Shown: positions 19,341 to 30,085, counted from the first letter of the stretch. The stretch is 64,000 bases of DNA from Allobosea sp039673065 (GCF_039673065.1 NZ_JBDJKW010000012.1:1-64000); one strand, 5' to 3'. Program-made: numbers and translations. Notes: a model not told the origin generated them from the letters alone.

Positions 19341-19434
19341 CGGCCTTTGACGCGACCGCTCACTGCCGCTAGGCTTGCCCAAAGGCAAGAAGCGTGCCGA
19401 TTTGGTGGCGAGCGTGTGAGGGAGCCGGGCCGCG

Positions 19435-20964
19435 ATGGCGATGATGCCGCGCATGGAGCTGCGCCAGGGCCAGTCCCTGGTGATGACGCCGCAGCTGCTG
19501 CAGGCGATCAAGCTTCTCCAGCTCTCCCATCTCGAACTGCAGACCTTCGTGGAGAACGAGCTCGAGCGCAATCCGCTGCTCGAGCGGGCCGACGAGGCGC
19601 CGGAGCCGGTGGTGCCGGACGCGATGGCGAGCGCCATGGCGGCCGATACCGAGCGCTATGAGCGCGCCGAGAGCCTCAACACCCAGGAAGGCATGGAGAC
19701 GCGGCTCGGCACCGGGCTCGACAACGTCTTCCAGGCCGAGCAGCCGCAGGTGGCGCGGCTGGAGGCGCAGGGCGCCGACACGCTGCCGGTGACCGGTGGC
19801 AGCTATGGCGGCAGCGGCGGTAGCTTCGACGAGGGGCCGGAGGGCTTCGAATCGGGGCTGGTCGCCGATCTCAGCTTGCACGACCATCTCGCCGCGCAGC
19901 TCGACCTGATCGTCACCGCCCCGGCCGACCGGCTGATCGGCGCCCATCTCATTGATGCGGTCGACGAGGCCGGCTACCTCTCCGAGCCGGTCGCCGAGAT
20001 CGCGGCCCGGCTCGGCGTCGCCGAGGCGCGCGTCGAAAAGGTGCTGCATCTCGTCCAGGGGCTCGATCCCAGCGGCGTGGCGGCGCGCGACGTCGCCGAA
20101 TGCGTGGCGATCCAGCTGCGCGACCGCGACCGCTACGACCCGGCCATGCAGGCGCTGGTCGCCAATCTGGCGCTGGTCGCCCGGCGCGACCTCGCGGCGC
20201 TGAAGCGCATCTGCGGCGTCGACGACGAGGACATCGCCGACATGATCGCCGAGATCCGCCGGCTCGATCCCAAGCCCGGCCGGGCCTTCGGCGGCGGCAC
20301 GGCCGCGACCGTGGTGCCGGACGTCTTCATCCGCCCGGCGCCGGACGGTTCCTGGCTGGTCGACCTCAACCCGGAGACCCTGCCGCGCGTGCTGGTCAAC
20401 CAGACCTATCATGCCCGCGTTTCGGGCCGGGCCCGCAACGAGGAGGAGCGCTCCTTCATCGCCGAGTGCCTGCAGACCGCCAACTGGCTGACGCGCTCGC
20501 TGGAGCAGCGCGCCCGCACTATCCTCAAGGTCGCCAGCGAGATCGTGCGCCAGCAGGACGGCTTCTTCGCCCATGGCGTCGAGCATCTGCGCCCGCTCAA
20601 CCTGAAGACCGTCGCCGACGCGATCGGCATGCACGAATCGACCGTGTCGCGGGTGACCTCGAACAAGTATCTGGCCTGCCCGCGCGGCGTCTTCGAGATG
20701 AAGTACTTCTTCTCGGCGGCGATCGCCGCGACCGGCCATGGCGAGGCGCATTCGGCCGAAGCGGTGCGACACCGCATCCGCCAGATGATCGACGAGGAGC
20801 CGCCGGGCGCCGTGCTCTCCGACGATGCGATCGTCACGAAGCTCAAGGATAGCGGCATCGACATCGCCCGGCGGACCGTCGCCAAGTACCGGGAATCGCT
20901 GCGGATTCCATCCTCGATGGAACGCCGCCGCGAGAAGGCCGCACGCGGCGCCGGCCAGCGCTGA
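19435..20964 (+). CDS. rpoN: RNA polymerase sigma-54 factor RpoN
   Basis: 509 residues. Region I is the Gln/Leu-rich N-terminus (LRQGQSLVMTPQLLQAIKLLQLS), region II is acidic, then come the core-binding domain, the helix-turn-helix (STVSRVTSNKYL) and the C-terminal RpoN box ARRTVAKYRE that reads the -24 element. It serves enhancer-dependent promoters such as nitrogen assimilation genes. The neighbours lptB, hpf and ptsN are the classical rpoN cluster. Confidence 0.97.
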   Translation: MAMMPRMELRQGQSLVMTPQLLQAIKLLQLSHLELQTFVENELERNPLLERADEAPEPVVPDAMASAMAADTERYERAESLNTQEGMETRLGTGLDNVFQAEQPQVARLEAQGADTLPVTGGSYGGSGGSFDEGPEGFESGLVADLSLHDHLAAQLDLIVTAPADRLIGAHLIDAVDEAGYLSEPVAEIAARLGVAEARVEKVLHLVQGLDPSGVAARDVAECVAIQLRDRDRYDPAMQALVANLALVARRDLAALKRICGVDDEDIADMIAEIRRLDPKPGRAFGGGTAATVVPDVFIRPAPDGSWLVDLNPETLPRVLVNQTYHARVSGRARNEEERSFIAECLQTANWLTRSLEQRARTILKVASEIVRQQDGFFAHGVEHLRPLNLKTVADAIGMHESTVSRVTSNKYLACPRGVFEMKYFFSAAIAATGHGEAHSAEAVRHRIRQMIDEEPPGAVLSDDAIVTKLKDSGIDIARRTVAKYRESLRIPSSMERRREKAARGAGQR

Positions 20965-21072
20965 ACGCGGCGCGGGACGGGCGGCCGGCAGGGCGTCCCG
21001 GCCGTCGGCGACGCGCGCTTCATGGCGCCGGCATGGCGGCCCGGCCAGTCGCCCCGCTGGCCCTTGGCCGCA

Positions 21073-21101
21073 TTGACAAGCCCGCGACCCCGTCCTTACC
21101 T
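21073..21101 (+). promoter_or_regulatory. Candidate sigma-70 promoter of hpf
   Basis: TTGACA (21073-21078), exact 17-base spacer, TTACCT (21096-21101), about 50 bases before the hpf ATG. The -35 is perfect; the -10 is moderate. Confidence 0.5.
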
Positions 21102-21153
21102 CCAAGGGATGGCCGCTGACTTTGGCCATGGCGACAAGAAGGGGAAGCACTCC

Positions 21154-21738
21154 ATGAGCTTGCGAATCTCCGGCAAGAATCTCGACGTTGGCGAGGCCCT
21201 GCGCGGCCAGGCCGAGGCTCGGGTGGCCGCAGCCCTCGGCAAATATTACGAGGGCGGCTTCCAGGGCCATGTGACCGTCGGCAAGGACGGCAGTGCCTTC
21301 AGGACCGACGGCGTGCTGCATCTTTCGTCGGGAATCACGCTCGAGGCTTCGGCCACCGCCCACGACGCCTATGCCAGCCTCGACAAGATGGCGGAGCGTA
21401 TCGAGAAGCGCTTGCGCCGCTACAAGCGCCGCCTCAAGGACCGCTCCGCTGCCCAGAACGGCCGCGAAAGCCTCGAAATCCCCAGCTATGTGATCGCGGC
21501 CCCGGACGAGGATACCGAGGAGCCGGAGCGCGACGCCGCCGGCGAAAACCCGGTGATCGTGGCCGAATCGACCCGCTCCCTGCTGCGGATGACGGTCAGC
21601 GACGCCGTCGCCGAGCTCGATCTGACGGGCTCTCCGGTGATCGTCTTCAGACATGCTGGCAATGACAGGGTGAACGTCGTATATCGCCGCGGTGACGGCA
21701 ATATCGGCTGGATCGATCCGCCGGCTTCCCTCTCGTGA
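21154..21738 (+). CDS. hpf: Ribosome hibernation promoting factor, long form
   Basis: 194 residues: an N-terminal S30AE domain (about 1-105; SLRISGKNLDVGEALR, basic helix RRYKRRLKDR) and the C-terminal dimerisation domain of long HPF (about 140-194, PVIVFRHAGNDRVNVVYRRGDGNIGWIDPP). The long form makes 100S ribosome dimers alone. The ATG at 21154 follows AAGGGGAAG. It replaces the short E. coli YhbH form in this cluster. Own promoter likely at 21073. Confidence 0.95.
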   Translation: MSLRISGKNLDVGEALRGQAEARVAAALGKYYEGGFQGHVTVGKDGSAFRTDGVLHLSSGITLEASATAHDAYASLDKMAERIEKRLRRYKRRLKDRSAAQNGRESLEIPSYVIAAPDEDTEEPERDAAGENPVIVAESTRSLLRMTVSDAVAELDLTGSPVIVFRHAGNDRVNVVYRRGDGNIGWIDPPASLS

Positions 21739-21825
21739 AGTCCCGCCGCCTTGCGCAGCTGGTTCCGGGCAGGCCGACCCTCGGCTCTGCCCGGTTTCCG
21801 GCATGGGACGTGCATGGACAGGTCT

Positions 21826-22287
21826 ATGACGCTAACCGATCTTCTCCGGCCGGACGCGGTGATCTCGCCGCTGCGGGCCAACAGTAAGAAGCAGGCGCTC
21901 CAGGAGCTGGCGCAGCACGCGGCGGTCCTGACCGGGCTGCCCGAGCGCGACCTTTACGAGGCGCTGATGCAGCGCGAGCGCCTCGGCTCCACCGGCATCG
22001 GCGACGGCATCGCCATCCCGCACGGGCGCGTCGCCGGCTCCGACAAGCTGGTTGGCCTGTTCGCGCGCACCGAGAAGCCGCTCGACTTCGAGGCGCTCGA
22101 CGGCCAGCCCGTCGACATCCTCTTCGTGCTGATCGCGCCGGAAGGCGCGGGCGCCGACCATCTCAAGGCGCTGGCGCGCGTCGCCCGCGTCCTGCGCGAT
22201 CCCGCGGTGCAGGAGCAGGTGCGTCAGGCGCACGATCCCGCCGCGATCTACGCCATCCTCTCCGATATCGCCGCCCAGGCCGCCTGA
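21826..22287 (+). CDS. ptsN: PTS IIA-like nitrogen regulatory protein PtsN
   Basis: About 153 residues, a single EIIA(Ntr) domain. The phosphorylated His is residue 66 in GIAIPHGR. It is part of the nitrogen phosphotransferase relay with PtsP/NPr, which in rhizobia affects potassium, (p)ppGpp and nitrogen responses. ATG 21826 (MTLTDLL) matches the family length; ATG 21814 would add four residues and cannot be excluded. Confidence 0.95.
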   Translation: MTLTDLLRPDAVISPLRANSKKQALQELAQHAAVLTGLPERDLYEALMQRERLGSTGIGDGIAIPHGRVAGSDKLVGLFARTEKPLDFEALDGQPVDILFVLIAPEGAGADHLKALARVARVLRDPAVQEQVRQAHDPAAIYAILSDIAAQAA

Positions 22288-22422
22288 GGCGCCGGGCGCG
22301 CACCGCCTTTGAATCATTTCAATCCGGGCTTGGAGGGCTTGTCCCGAAGGGCTATGACGCGGCCAGACGTTCAGGGCGCCGCGTTTCGCGTGGACGGCGC
22401 CGACATCGCCGGAGCCGCACCG

Positions 22423-24035
<1,613 letters not shown>

Positions 24036-24039
<4 letters not shown>

Positions 24040-24383
24040 TCGCCCGCGCCGTCCTCGCCGCCTGCTTGGCGCTGTCCGGCCTCTGGCTGGCGGCGGAGCC
24101 CGTGCGCGCCCAGGGCCGGCCGCTGCCGGCGACCTGCGCGCGCGACCTCTTCCAGAACGAGGCGGCGATGCGCCAGCGCCAGCACCGGATGCAGGCGGTG
24201 GCGAGCGCCGACCAGGCGACGCAATGTGCCGCCTGGCGCGACCATGTCGGCTTCCTGCAGAAGGCGCGTTCGGTCTTCGCGACCTGCCAGAGCGGCCGCG
24301 AGCGCGAGCAGAACGTCGCCGAGATGGACCAGTCGCTGGCGGATTATCGCGCGTTGCTGGCCAATCGCTGCGGCAAGCGCTGA
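24036..24383 (+). CDS. Small secreted four-cysteine protein of unknown function
   Basis: 115 residues: a clear signal peptide (MIARAVLAACLALSGLW then ending PVRAQ) and an about 90-residue, mostly helical, charged mature part with four Cys spaced over its length (TCARD, QCAAW, TCQSG, RCGKR), suited to two disulfides. AAGGAG lies 11 bases before the ATG, which overlaps the fumarase stop, so expression is coupled to fumarase. No family recognised. Confidence 0.8.
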
Positions 24384-24443
24384 CGCCCTCCGCGCGATCG
24401 CGCCGCCGCGCGCGGCCACGCCCCCTTCCGAGAAAGGCCCGCC

Positions 24444-25100
24444 ATGACCGACCAGACCGAAGGCCCGCTCGGCATCGCCGTCGTGCCGGTGACGCCCTTC
24501 CAGCAGAACTGCTCGATCGTCTGGTGCACGCGCACGAAGCAGGCGGTGGTGGTCGATCCGGGCGGCGACGTGGCGCGCATCCGCGAGGCGTTGGGGCAGC
24601 TCGGGCTCACCCCGACCGCGATCTGGCTGACGCATGGCCATCTCGACCATGCCGGCGGCGCCGCCGAACTCGCCGAGGCGCTTGCCGTGCCGGTCGTCGG
24701 CCCGCACGAGGCCGACCGCTTCCTGCTCGACGAGCTGCCGAGCTCGGGCCTGCGCTTCGATATCCGCGACATGCGCGCGGTCACGCCCGATCGCTGGCTG
24801 GTCGAGGGCGACACGGTCCAGGTCGGCGACGCGGTGTTCTCGGTGCTGCACGTGCCGGGGCACACGCCCGGCCACGTCACCTTCTTCCAGAAGGATCTGC
24901 GCTTCCTGCTGGCCGGCGACACCGTCTTCGCCGGCTCGGTCGGGCGCACCGATTTTCCCTATGGCAGCCACGAGACGCTGATCGAGGGGGTCCGCACCAA
25001 GCTCCTGCCGCTCGGCGACGAGGTGCAGTTCCTGCCCGGCCACGGCCCGGCGAGCACGCTCGGCGAGGAGCGTCGCAACAATCCCTTCCTGCAGGGCTGA
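24444..25100 (+). CDS. MBL-fold metallo-hydrolase (YcbL/glyoxalase II-like)
   Basis: 218 residues. The metallo-beta-lactamase motif HGHLDHAGG binds two metals; VPGHTPGHV, LAGDTVFAGSVGRTDFP and LPGHGPAST supply the remaining ligands. The short length without the C-terminal glyoxalase II helical domain fits the YcbL subgroup, which has weak hydroxyacylglutathione hydrolase activity. AGAAAGG precedes the ATG at 24444. Confidence 0.9.
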   Translation: MTDQTEGPLGIAVVPVTPFQQNCSIVWCTRTKQAVVVDPGGDVARIREALGQLGLTPTAIWLTHGHLDHAGGAAELAEALAVPVVGPHEADRFLLDELPSSGLRFDIRDMRAVTPDRWLVEGDTVQVGDAVFSVLHVPGHTPGHVTFFQKDLRFLLAGDTVFAGSVGRTDFPYGSHETLIEGVRTKLLPLGDEVQFLPGHGPASTLGEERRNNPFLQG

Positions 25101-25387
25101 GCGGCAGCGCTGGTTCTGTGGGTTTGGAAGGCGACGGGGCATTGCTGCGCGCCGGTCGCGAGAGGCCGTGACGGGGGCCTGAAAATGCCAACGGCCATGT
25201 CCGTGAGGGGCGCGCGTACATCCGGCGTCGCCGACCTTACGAAACCATGGCCGTCTCCCGCGACGGAGGGCGCTCTGAGGCTCCCTCGACATCGCGATGA
25301 GGCCGATATGGTCATGGGGCGGCCGGCTTTCAAGGGCCGCCGCCGGCCGCGGTTGCCGGCGCCGGGCGCCGTGCCATAGTGGCCGCC

Positions 25388-26863
25388 ATGTGGGCGATTC
25401 TCGAAGGTTACTGGCCGCATCTTCTGGCCGCGGCGACGCTGATCCTGTCGACGGCGGCCGCGATCCACGCGGTGATGACCAAGGACGAGGTGCGCGCCGC
25501 GCTCGGCTGGGTCGGCGTCATCCTGCTCTCGCCGCTGCTCGGGCCGCTGATCTACGCCATCGCCGGTATCAACCGGATGCGCCGCGCCTCGATCATCTCG
25601 CAGCGGCGCACCGATCTCGGGCCGCGCGCCACCGGCGATCCCTTCGGCGTGACCGACGATTTCGTCGGCGAGGTCTTCGGCCGCCGCTTCGTCGGCCTGC
25701 GCACGCTGGGCGACAGGGTGGCGCGGCGCCGGCTCAGCGCCGGCAACGGCATCGCCACGCTGCGGACCGGCGACGAGGCCTATGCGGCGATGATCGCGGC
25801 GATTGAGGCCGCGCATCGCTGCATCATCCTGGAAAGCTACATCTTCGACCGCGATCCGGTCGGCCTGCGCATCGCCGATGGGCTGATCGCGGCGGCGTCG
25901 CGCGGCGTCGCGGTCCGGGTGCTGATCGATGCGGTCGGCGCCCGCTATTCGGTGCCGAGCATCGTCGGCCATCTGCGCCGGGGCGGCATCGCGGTCGACG
26001 TGTTCAACGGCAACATCGTCATGGGGCTGCGGCTGCCCTATGCCAATCTGCGCACCCACCGCAAGCTGCTGGTGGTGGACGGCCGGGTCGCCTTCGCCGG
26101 CGGCATGAACATTCGCCAGGGCTTCACCGCCGAGTTCGCCGGCGAGGCCATGGCGCGCGACACGCATTTCCGCATCACCGGCCCGGTGGTTGCCGATCTC
26201 TTCGCGGTCGCGGCCGAGGACTGGCGCTTCGCCTCGGGCGAGGCGCTGGAGGGTGATCTCTGGCGCGCCGTGCCGGCCGGCCCCGCCCCGGCGGAGGAGG
26301 ACGGTTCGCACCGCGGCGTGCTGATGCGTGCCGTCGCCTCCGGCCCCGATTCCAGCCTCGAGACCAATCACCGCATGCTGATCGGCGCGTTTTCGGTGGC
26401 GCGCGAGACGATCCGCATCATGTCGCCCTATTTCCTGCCGGATCGCGAGCTGATCAGCGCGCTGGTCACCGCCTCGCGGCGCGGCGTGGCGATCGACATC
26501 GTGGTGCCCGACGTCAACAATCTCGTGCTGGTCGACCGGGCGATGCGGGCGCAGTTCGACCAGGTGCTCAAGGATGGCTGCCGGGTCTGGCGGGCCGGCG
26601 GCGCCTTCGACCATTCCAAGCTGATCGCGGTCGACGGCGCCTGGGCCTACGCCGGCTCGTCCAATATCGACCCGCGCTCGCTGCGGCTGAACTTCGAGAT
26701 CGACCTGGAAGTGCTCGACCACGCCTTCGCGCGCGACATCGAGGAGCGGGTGGACGCGGCGATCGCCCGCGCCCGCCCGGTAACCCTGGCCGAGCTCAGG
26801 GCCAAACCCTTCCCGATCCGCCTGCTCGACCGCACGCTCTGGCTGTTCTCGCCCTATCTGTAG
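25388..26863 (+). CDS. Cardiolipin synthase-like phospholipase D family protein
   Basis: About 491 residues: two N-terminal membrane helices (including AAATLILSTAAAIHAVM and GWVGVILLSPLLGPLIYAI), then two PLD domains with HKD motifs: HRKLLVVDGRVAFAGGMN and HSKLIAVDGAWAYAGSSN. This matches ClsA-type cardiolipin synthases of the inner membrane, though size and motifs do not exclude another phosphatidyltransferase. ATG 25388 is chosen; a GTG three codons earlier is possible. Confidence 0.88.
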   Translation: MWAILEGYWPHLLAAATLILSTAAAIHAVMTKDEVRAALGWVGVILLSPLLGPLIYAIAGINRMRRASIISQRRTDLGPRATGDPFGVTDDFVGEVFGRRFVGLRTLGDRVARRRLSAGNGIATLRTGDEAYAAMIAAIEAAHRCIILESYIFDRDPVGLRIADGLIAAASRGVAVRVLIDAVGARYSVPSIVGHLRRGGIAVDVFNGNIVMGLRLPYANLRTHRKLLVVDGRVAFAGGMNIRQGFTAEFAGEAMARDTHFRITGPVVADLFAVAAEDWRFASGEALEGDLWRAVPAGPAPAEEDGSHRGVLMRAVASGPDSSLETNHRMLIGAFSVARETIRIMSPYFLPDRELISALVTASRRGVAIDIVVPDVNNLVLVDRAMRAQFDQVLKDGCRVWRAGGAFDHSKLIAVDGAWAYAGSSNIDPRSLRLNFEIDLEVLDHAFARDIEERVDAAIARARPVTLAELRAKPFPIRLLDRTLWLFSPYL

Positions 26864-26886
26864 GGGGCGGGGACAGAGCACGACCG

Positions 26887-27034
26887 CCGTCATTCCGGGG
26901 CGGGCCGAAGGCCCGAGCCCGGAACCCATGAACACGGCCTGTCCAGGACCTGTCTCGGATCGGCCGCGCCTTCCCGTTGATCCTCGTGTTCATGGGTTCC
27001 GGGCTCATCGCTCCGCGATGCCCCGGAATGACGG
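26887..27034. repeat. Long intergenic inverted repeat (REP-like palindromic element)
   Basis: Outer arms CCGTCATTCCGGGGC / GCCCCGGAATGACGG and inner arms GAGCCCGGAACCCATGAAC / GTTCATGGGTTCCGGGCTC pair across about 148 bases, leaving an about 50-base centre and a small internal mismatch. The boundary words are typical of dispersed intergenic palindromes of rhizobial genomes. A related element lies at 43116-43213. Confidence 0.75.
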
Positions 27035-27117
27035 GGCGTTTCGCGGCAGGACGGTGCGGTCGCCGGTACGCCGCCGCTTCCGCGACCCGGCGCTGCCGCC
27101 TGCGCACGCGCTCCGGA

Positions 27118-27175
27118 CGACGCAAGCGCTCGCGGTCACCGCACTTCCGGCGACGCAAGCGCTCCCGGTCACCGC
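27118..27175. repeat. Two-copy tandem repeat, 33-base period
   Basis: A 25-base unit beginning CGACGCAAGCGCT occurs at 27118-27142 and 27151-27175 with a single mismatch. A degenerate trace may lie upstream. Two copies only; not a CRISPR. Confidence 0.7.
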
Positions 27176-27190
27176 GCTCCACCCCACAGA

Positions 27191-27216
27191 CTAAAACGGG
27201 CCCGCGCGGGGCCCGT
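27191..27216 (-). terminator. Intrinsic terminator of efp
   Basis: Perfect 8-bp stem ACGGGCCC/GGGCCCGT (27196-27203 with 27209-27216), 5-base loop; on the minus strand it is followed by TTTTAG. It lies 30 bases past the efp stop. Confidence 0.8.
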
Positions 27217-27245
27217 TGCGTCTCGATCGTCAGGCGCCTGTGGCG

Positions 27246-27815
27246 TCAGTCCTTGGCGCGTTCGACATAGGAGCCGTCGGCCGTCATCACGACGACGCGG
27301 GTGCCGACGCCGATATGCGGGGGCACCGCGCTGCGCACGCCATTGGAGAGGATGGCGGGCTTGTAGGAGGAGGAGGCCGTCTGGCCCTTGGTGACCGGCT
27401 CGGTCTCGACCACCTCGAGCGTGACGCGCTGCGGCAGCTCGATCGCCACGGCGCGGTCGTCGAAGATCGACAGCGTCACCTTCATGTTCTCGAGCAGATA
27501 GGGAGCGGCATCGCCGATCACGTCGGCGTCGACCGGGATCTGGTCGTAGCTCTCCGGGTTCATGAAGACGTACTGCTCGCCGTCCTGGTAGAGATAGGTG
27601 AAGTCGCGGTCCTCGACATAGGCGCGCTCGACCTGCTCGGTCGTCTTGTAGCGATGCGAGACCTTCACCGAGTCCGAGATGCGGCGCATGTCGATCTGGG
27701 TCGTCGGCGTGCCCTTGCCGGGGAAGAAGCTCTCTGCCGACAGCACCGTGCAGAGCTGGCCGTCGATCTCGAGGACGTTGCCCTTGCGGACGGAGGAGGC
27801 GATGACCTTGACCAC
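27246..27815 (-). CDS. efp: Elongation factor P
   Basis: 189 residues, three beta domains, relieves ribosome stalling at polyproline. The loop tip reads FFPGKGTPTTQ, so the modifiable Lys is residue 34 as in E. coli. The beta-lysylation genes epmA and epmB are divergently adjacent, strongly implying this Lys is modified. GTG start at 27815, with AAGGA 7 bases upstream. A 114-base region separates it from epmA. Confidence 0.97.
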   Translation of the reverse strand: MVKVIASSVRKGNVLEIDGQLCTVLSAESFFPGKGTPTTQIDMRRISDSVKVSHRYKTTEQVERAYVEDRDFTYLYQDGEQYVFMNPESYDQIPVDADVIGDAAPYLLENMKVTLSIFDDRAVAIELPQRVTLEVVETEPVTKGQTASSSYKPAILSNGVRSAVPPHIGVGTRVVVMTADGSYVERAKD

Positions 27816-27929
27816 GTGGAAATCCTTGCTGGTGCGCGACGGGCGCGCACGTTATGTCGTTCTCGTCGCCCGCGCACTACCGCATTTGCGCGCGAAACGG
27901 AAGCTGCCGGCAGGTTTTCGCGAGGATCG

Positions 27930-28994
27930 ATGAGGCAAGCCCCCCCGCCGTTCTGGCGGCCGGACGTCCATGCCGACCGCCGCCCGGCCCTGCTGGCGCG
28001 CGGTCGCGTCAGGGCGGCGCTGCGGCGCTGGTTCGAGGCGCGCGACTTCGTCGAGGTCGAGGGCGCGATCCTGCAGCGCTCGCCCGGCAACGAGACGCAT
28101 CTGCACGGCTTCGCCACCACGCTCGTCGATGATGCCGGCGTCGATCACCCCTATTACCTGCACACCTCGCCGGAATTCGCCGCCAAGAAGCTGCTGGCCG
28201 CCGGCGAGCGCCGCATCTTCGATTTCGCCCGCGTCTTCCGCAATCGCGAGCGCACGGCGCTGCACCATCCCGAGTTCACCATGCTGGAATGGTACCGGGT
28301 CGGCGAGCCCTACAGCGTGCTGATGGAGGATTGCGCCGCGCTGCTGGCCGAGGCGGCGCGTGCCGCCGGCGTCGCCGTGCTGCGCTGGCGCGGCCACGAG
28401 GTCGATCCCTTCGCCGAGCCGGAGCGCCTGACCCTGGCCGAGGCCTTCGCCCACCATGCCGGCATCGACCTGATGGCGACGATCGCGCCCGACGGGACGA
28501 CCGATCGCGACGGGCTCGCCGCCGCGGCGCGCGGCGCCGGCATCCGGCTGGCGCAGGATGACAGCTGGTCCGACATCTTCAGCCGCGTCCTGTCGGAGAC
28601 GATCGAGCCGATGCTCGGCCGCGGTCGCGCCACCATTCTCTGCGAATACCCGGTCTCGGAAGCGGCGCTCGCCCGGCCCAAGCCCGGCGACCCGCGCGTC
28701 GCCGAGCGCTTCGAGCTCTATGCCTGCGGCGTCGAACTCGCCAACGCCTTCGGCGAATTGACCGATGCGGCCGAGCAGCGCCGGCGCTTCGAGGCGGACA
28801 TGGACGAGAAGCAGCGCATCTACGGCGAACGCTACCCGATCGACGAGGATTTCCTCGCCGCGCTCGCGACCATGCCCGAGTCCGCCGGCATCGCGCTCGG
28901 CTTCGACCGGCTGGTGATGCTCTGCACCGGGGCGCGCCGCATCGACGACGTGCTCTGGACGCCGGTGGCAGCGCCGCAGGACGGGCCGCGATGA
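27930..28994 (+). CDS. epmA: EF-P--(R)-beta-lysine ligase EpmA (GenX/PoxA)
   Basis: 354 residues, a truncated class II lysyl-tRNA synthetase catalytic core lacking the tRNA anticodon-binding domain. Motif 2 region FRNRERTALHHPEFTMLEWY and motif 3 GIALGFDRLVML are clear; ELANAFGELTDA matches E. coli EpmA. It attaches beta-lysine to Lys34 of EF-P. Start ATG 27930 follows GAGG; the upstream open frame is antisense to efp. ATGA overlap with epmB. Confidence 0.93.
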   Translation: MRQAPPPFWRPDVHADRRPALLARGRVRAALRRWFEARDFVEVEGAILQRSPGNETHLHGFATTLVDDAGVDHPYYLHTSPEFAAKKLLAAGERRIFDFARVFRNRERTALHHPEFTMLEWYRVGEPYSVLMEDCAALLAEAARAAGVAVLRWRGHEVDPFAEPERLTLAEAFAHHAGIDLMATIAPDGTTDRDGLAAAARGAGIRLAQDDSWSDIFSRVLSETIEPMLGRGRATILCEYPVSEAALARPKPGDPRVAERFELYACGVELANAFGELTDAAEQRRRFEADMDEKQRIYGERYPIDEDFLAALATMPESAGIALGFDRLVMLCTGARRIDDVLWTPVAAPQDGPR

Positions 28995-30085
28995 GCGCGC
29001 GCGTCTCGGTCTTCCCCGTGCGGCCGGCCGCCGAGGCGGAAGGCGCCTCGCTGCGTAACGTCGACGCGCTGGTCGAGCGCGGGCTGGTCGCGGCCGAAGC
29101 CCGCGCACCGCTCGACGCGGTGGCGCGCCGCTACGCCGTCTCGCTGACGCCTGCGGTCGCGGCGCTGATCGATCCGTCCGATCCCGCCGACCCAATGGCG
29201 CGCCAGTTCGTGCCCGATGCGGCCGAACTGGTCACCGCGCCCGAGGAACTGGCCGATCCGATCGGCGACGCGGCGCATTCCCCAGTCGAGGGCGTGGTGC
29301 ACCGCTATCCCGACCGGGCGCTGCTCAAGCTCGTCCATGCCTGCCCGGTCTATTGCCGCTTCTGCTTCCGCCGCGAGATGGTCGGGCCGGGCGGCGATGC
29401 GCTCACCGGCGAGAAGCTCGACGCCGCCTTCGCCTATCTCGCCGCCCGCAAGGAGATCTGGGAGGTCGTCATGACCGGCGGCGACCCGCTGATCCTCTCG
29501 GCGCGGCGGGTGCGCGAGATCACGGCCCGGCTGGCCGGGCTCGACCATGTGAAGGTGACGCGCTGGCATACGCGGGTGCCGATGGTGCAGCCCGAGCGCA
29601 TCACCGCCGATTATGCACGCGCGCTGCTGGTGCCGGGCAAGGCGAGCTATCTCGCGGTCCACGCCAACCATCCGCGCGAATTCACCCCGGCCGCCCGCGC
29701 GGCGCTGGCCCGGCTCGCCGATGCCGGCCATGTCCTGATCAGCCAGAGCGTGCTGCTCAAGGGCGTCAACGCCGATGTCGCGACATTGTCGGCGCTGATG
29801 CGCGCCTTCGTCGAGAACCGGGTGAAGCCCTATTACCTCCACCATCCCGACCTCGCGCCGGGCACCGGCCATTTCCGGCTCTCGCTCGCCGAGGGGCAGG
29901 CGCTGGTGAAGAGCCTGCGCGGTCATCTGTCCGGCCTGTGCCAGCCGACCTATATCCTCGACATCCCCGGCGGCGCCGGCAAGATCCCGGTCGGCCCCGC
30001 CTTCCTCTCCGGCTGCGAGACGCCGGGGTCCGGCGGCGTCGCCGAGGATCGCGACGGCCGCCTCCACGCCTATCCGCCGGCCTGA
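28991..30085 (+). CDS. epmB: Lysine 2,3-aminomutase-like radical SAM enzyme (EpmB)
   Basis: 364 residues. Radical SAM motif C118-x3-C122-x2-C125 (CPVYCRFCFRR); PLP-lysine context GGAGKIPV with Lys about 331. It converts alpha-lysine to (R)-beta-lysine for EpmA. The protein ends soon after the PLP site and lacks the long C-terminal zinc/tetramer segment of clostridial KamA, agreeing with an EpmB role. Overlaps epmA by 4 bases; with divergent efp it completes the pathway. No epmC hydroxylase gene is nearby. Confidence 0.9.
   Translation: MSARVSVFPVRPAAEAEGASLRNVDALVERGLVAAEARAPLDAVARRYAVSLTPAVAALIDPSDPADPMARQFVPDAAELVTAPEELADPIGDAAHSPVEGVVHRYPDRALLKLVHACPVYCRFCFRREMVGPGGDALTGEKLDAAFAYLAARKEIWEVVMTGGDPLILSARRVREITARLAGLDHVKVTRWHTRVPMVQPERITADYARALLVPGKASYLAVHANHPREFTPAARAALARLADAGHVLISQSVLLKGVNADVATLSALMRAFVENRVKPYYLHHPDLAPGTGHFRLSLAEGQALVKSLRGHLSGLCQPTYILDIPGGAGKIPVGPAFLSGCETPGSGGVAEDRDGRLHAYPPA

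Larger units (their letters stand above)
26864..27245. other. Non-coding region between the cls-like gene and efp
   Basis: 382 bases without a credible gene. It holds a long inverted repeat (26887-27034), a short tandem repeat (27118-27175) and the efp terminator (27191-27216), annotated separately. Confidence 0.7.

Noticed and set aside
25101..25387. Small frames between the MBL hydrolase and the cls-like gene
   Set aside because: About 290 bases with Arg/Pro-rich short frames lacking ribosome sites; I see no gene, RNA or clear repeat there.
27118..27175. Possible CRISPR
   Set aside because: Only two units with an 8-base gap; no cas genes nearby.
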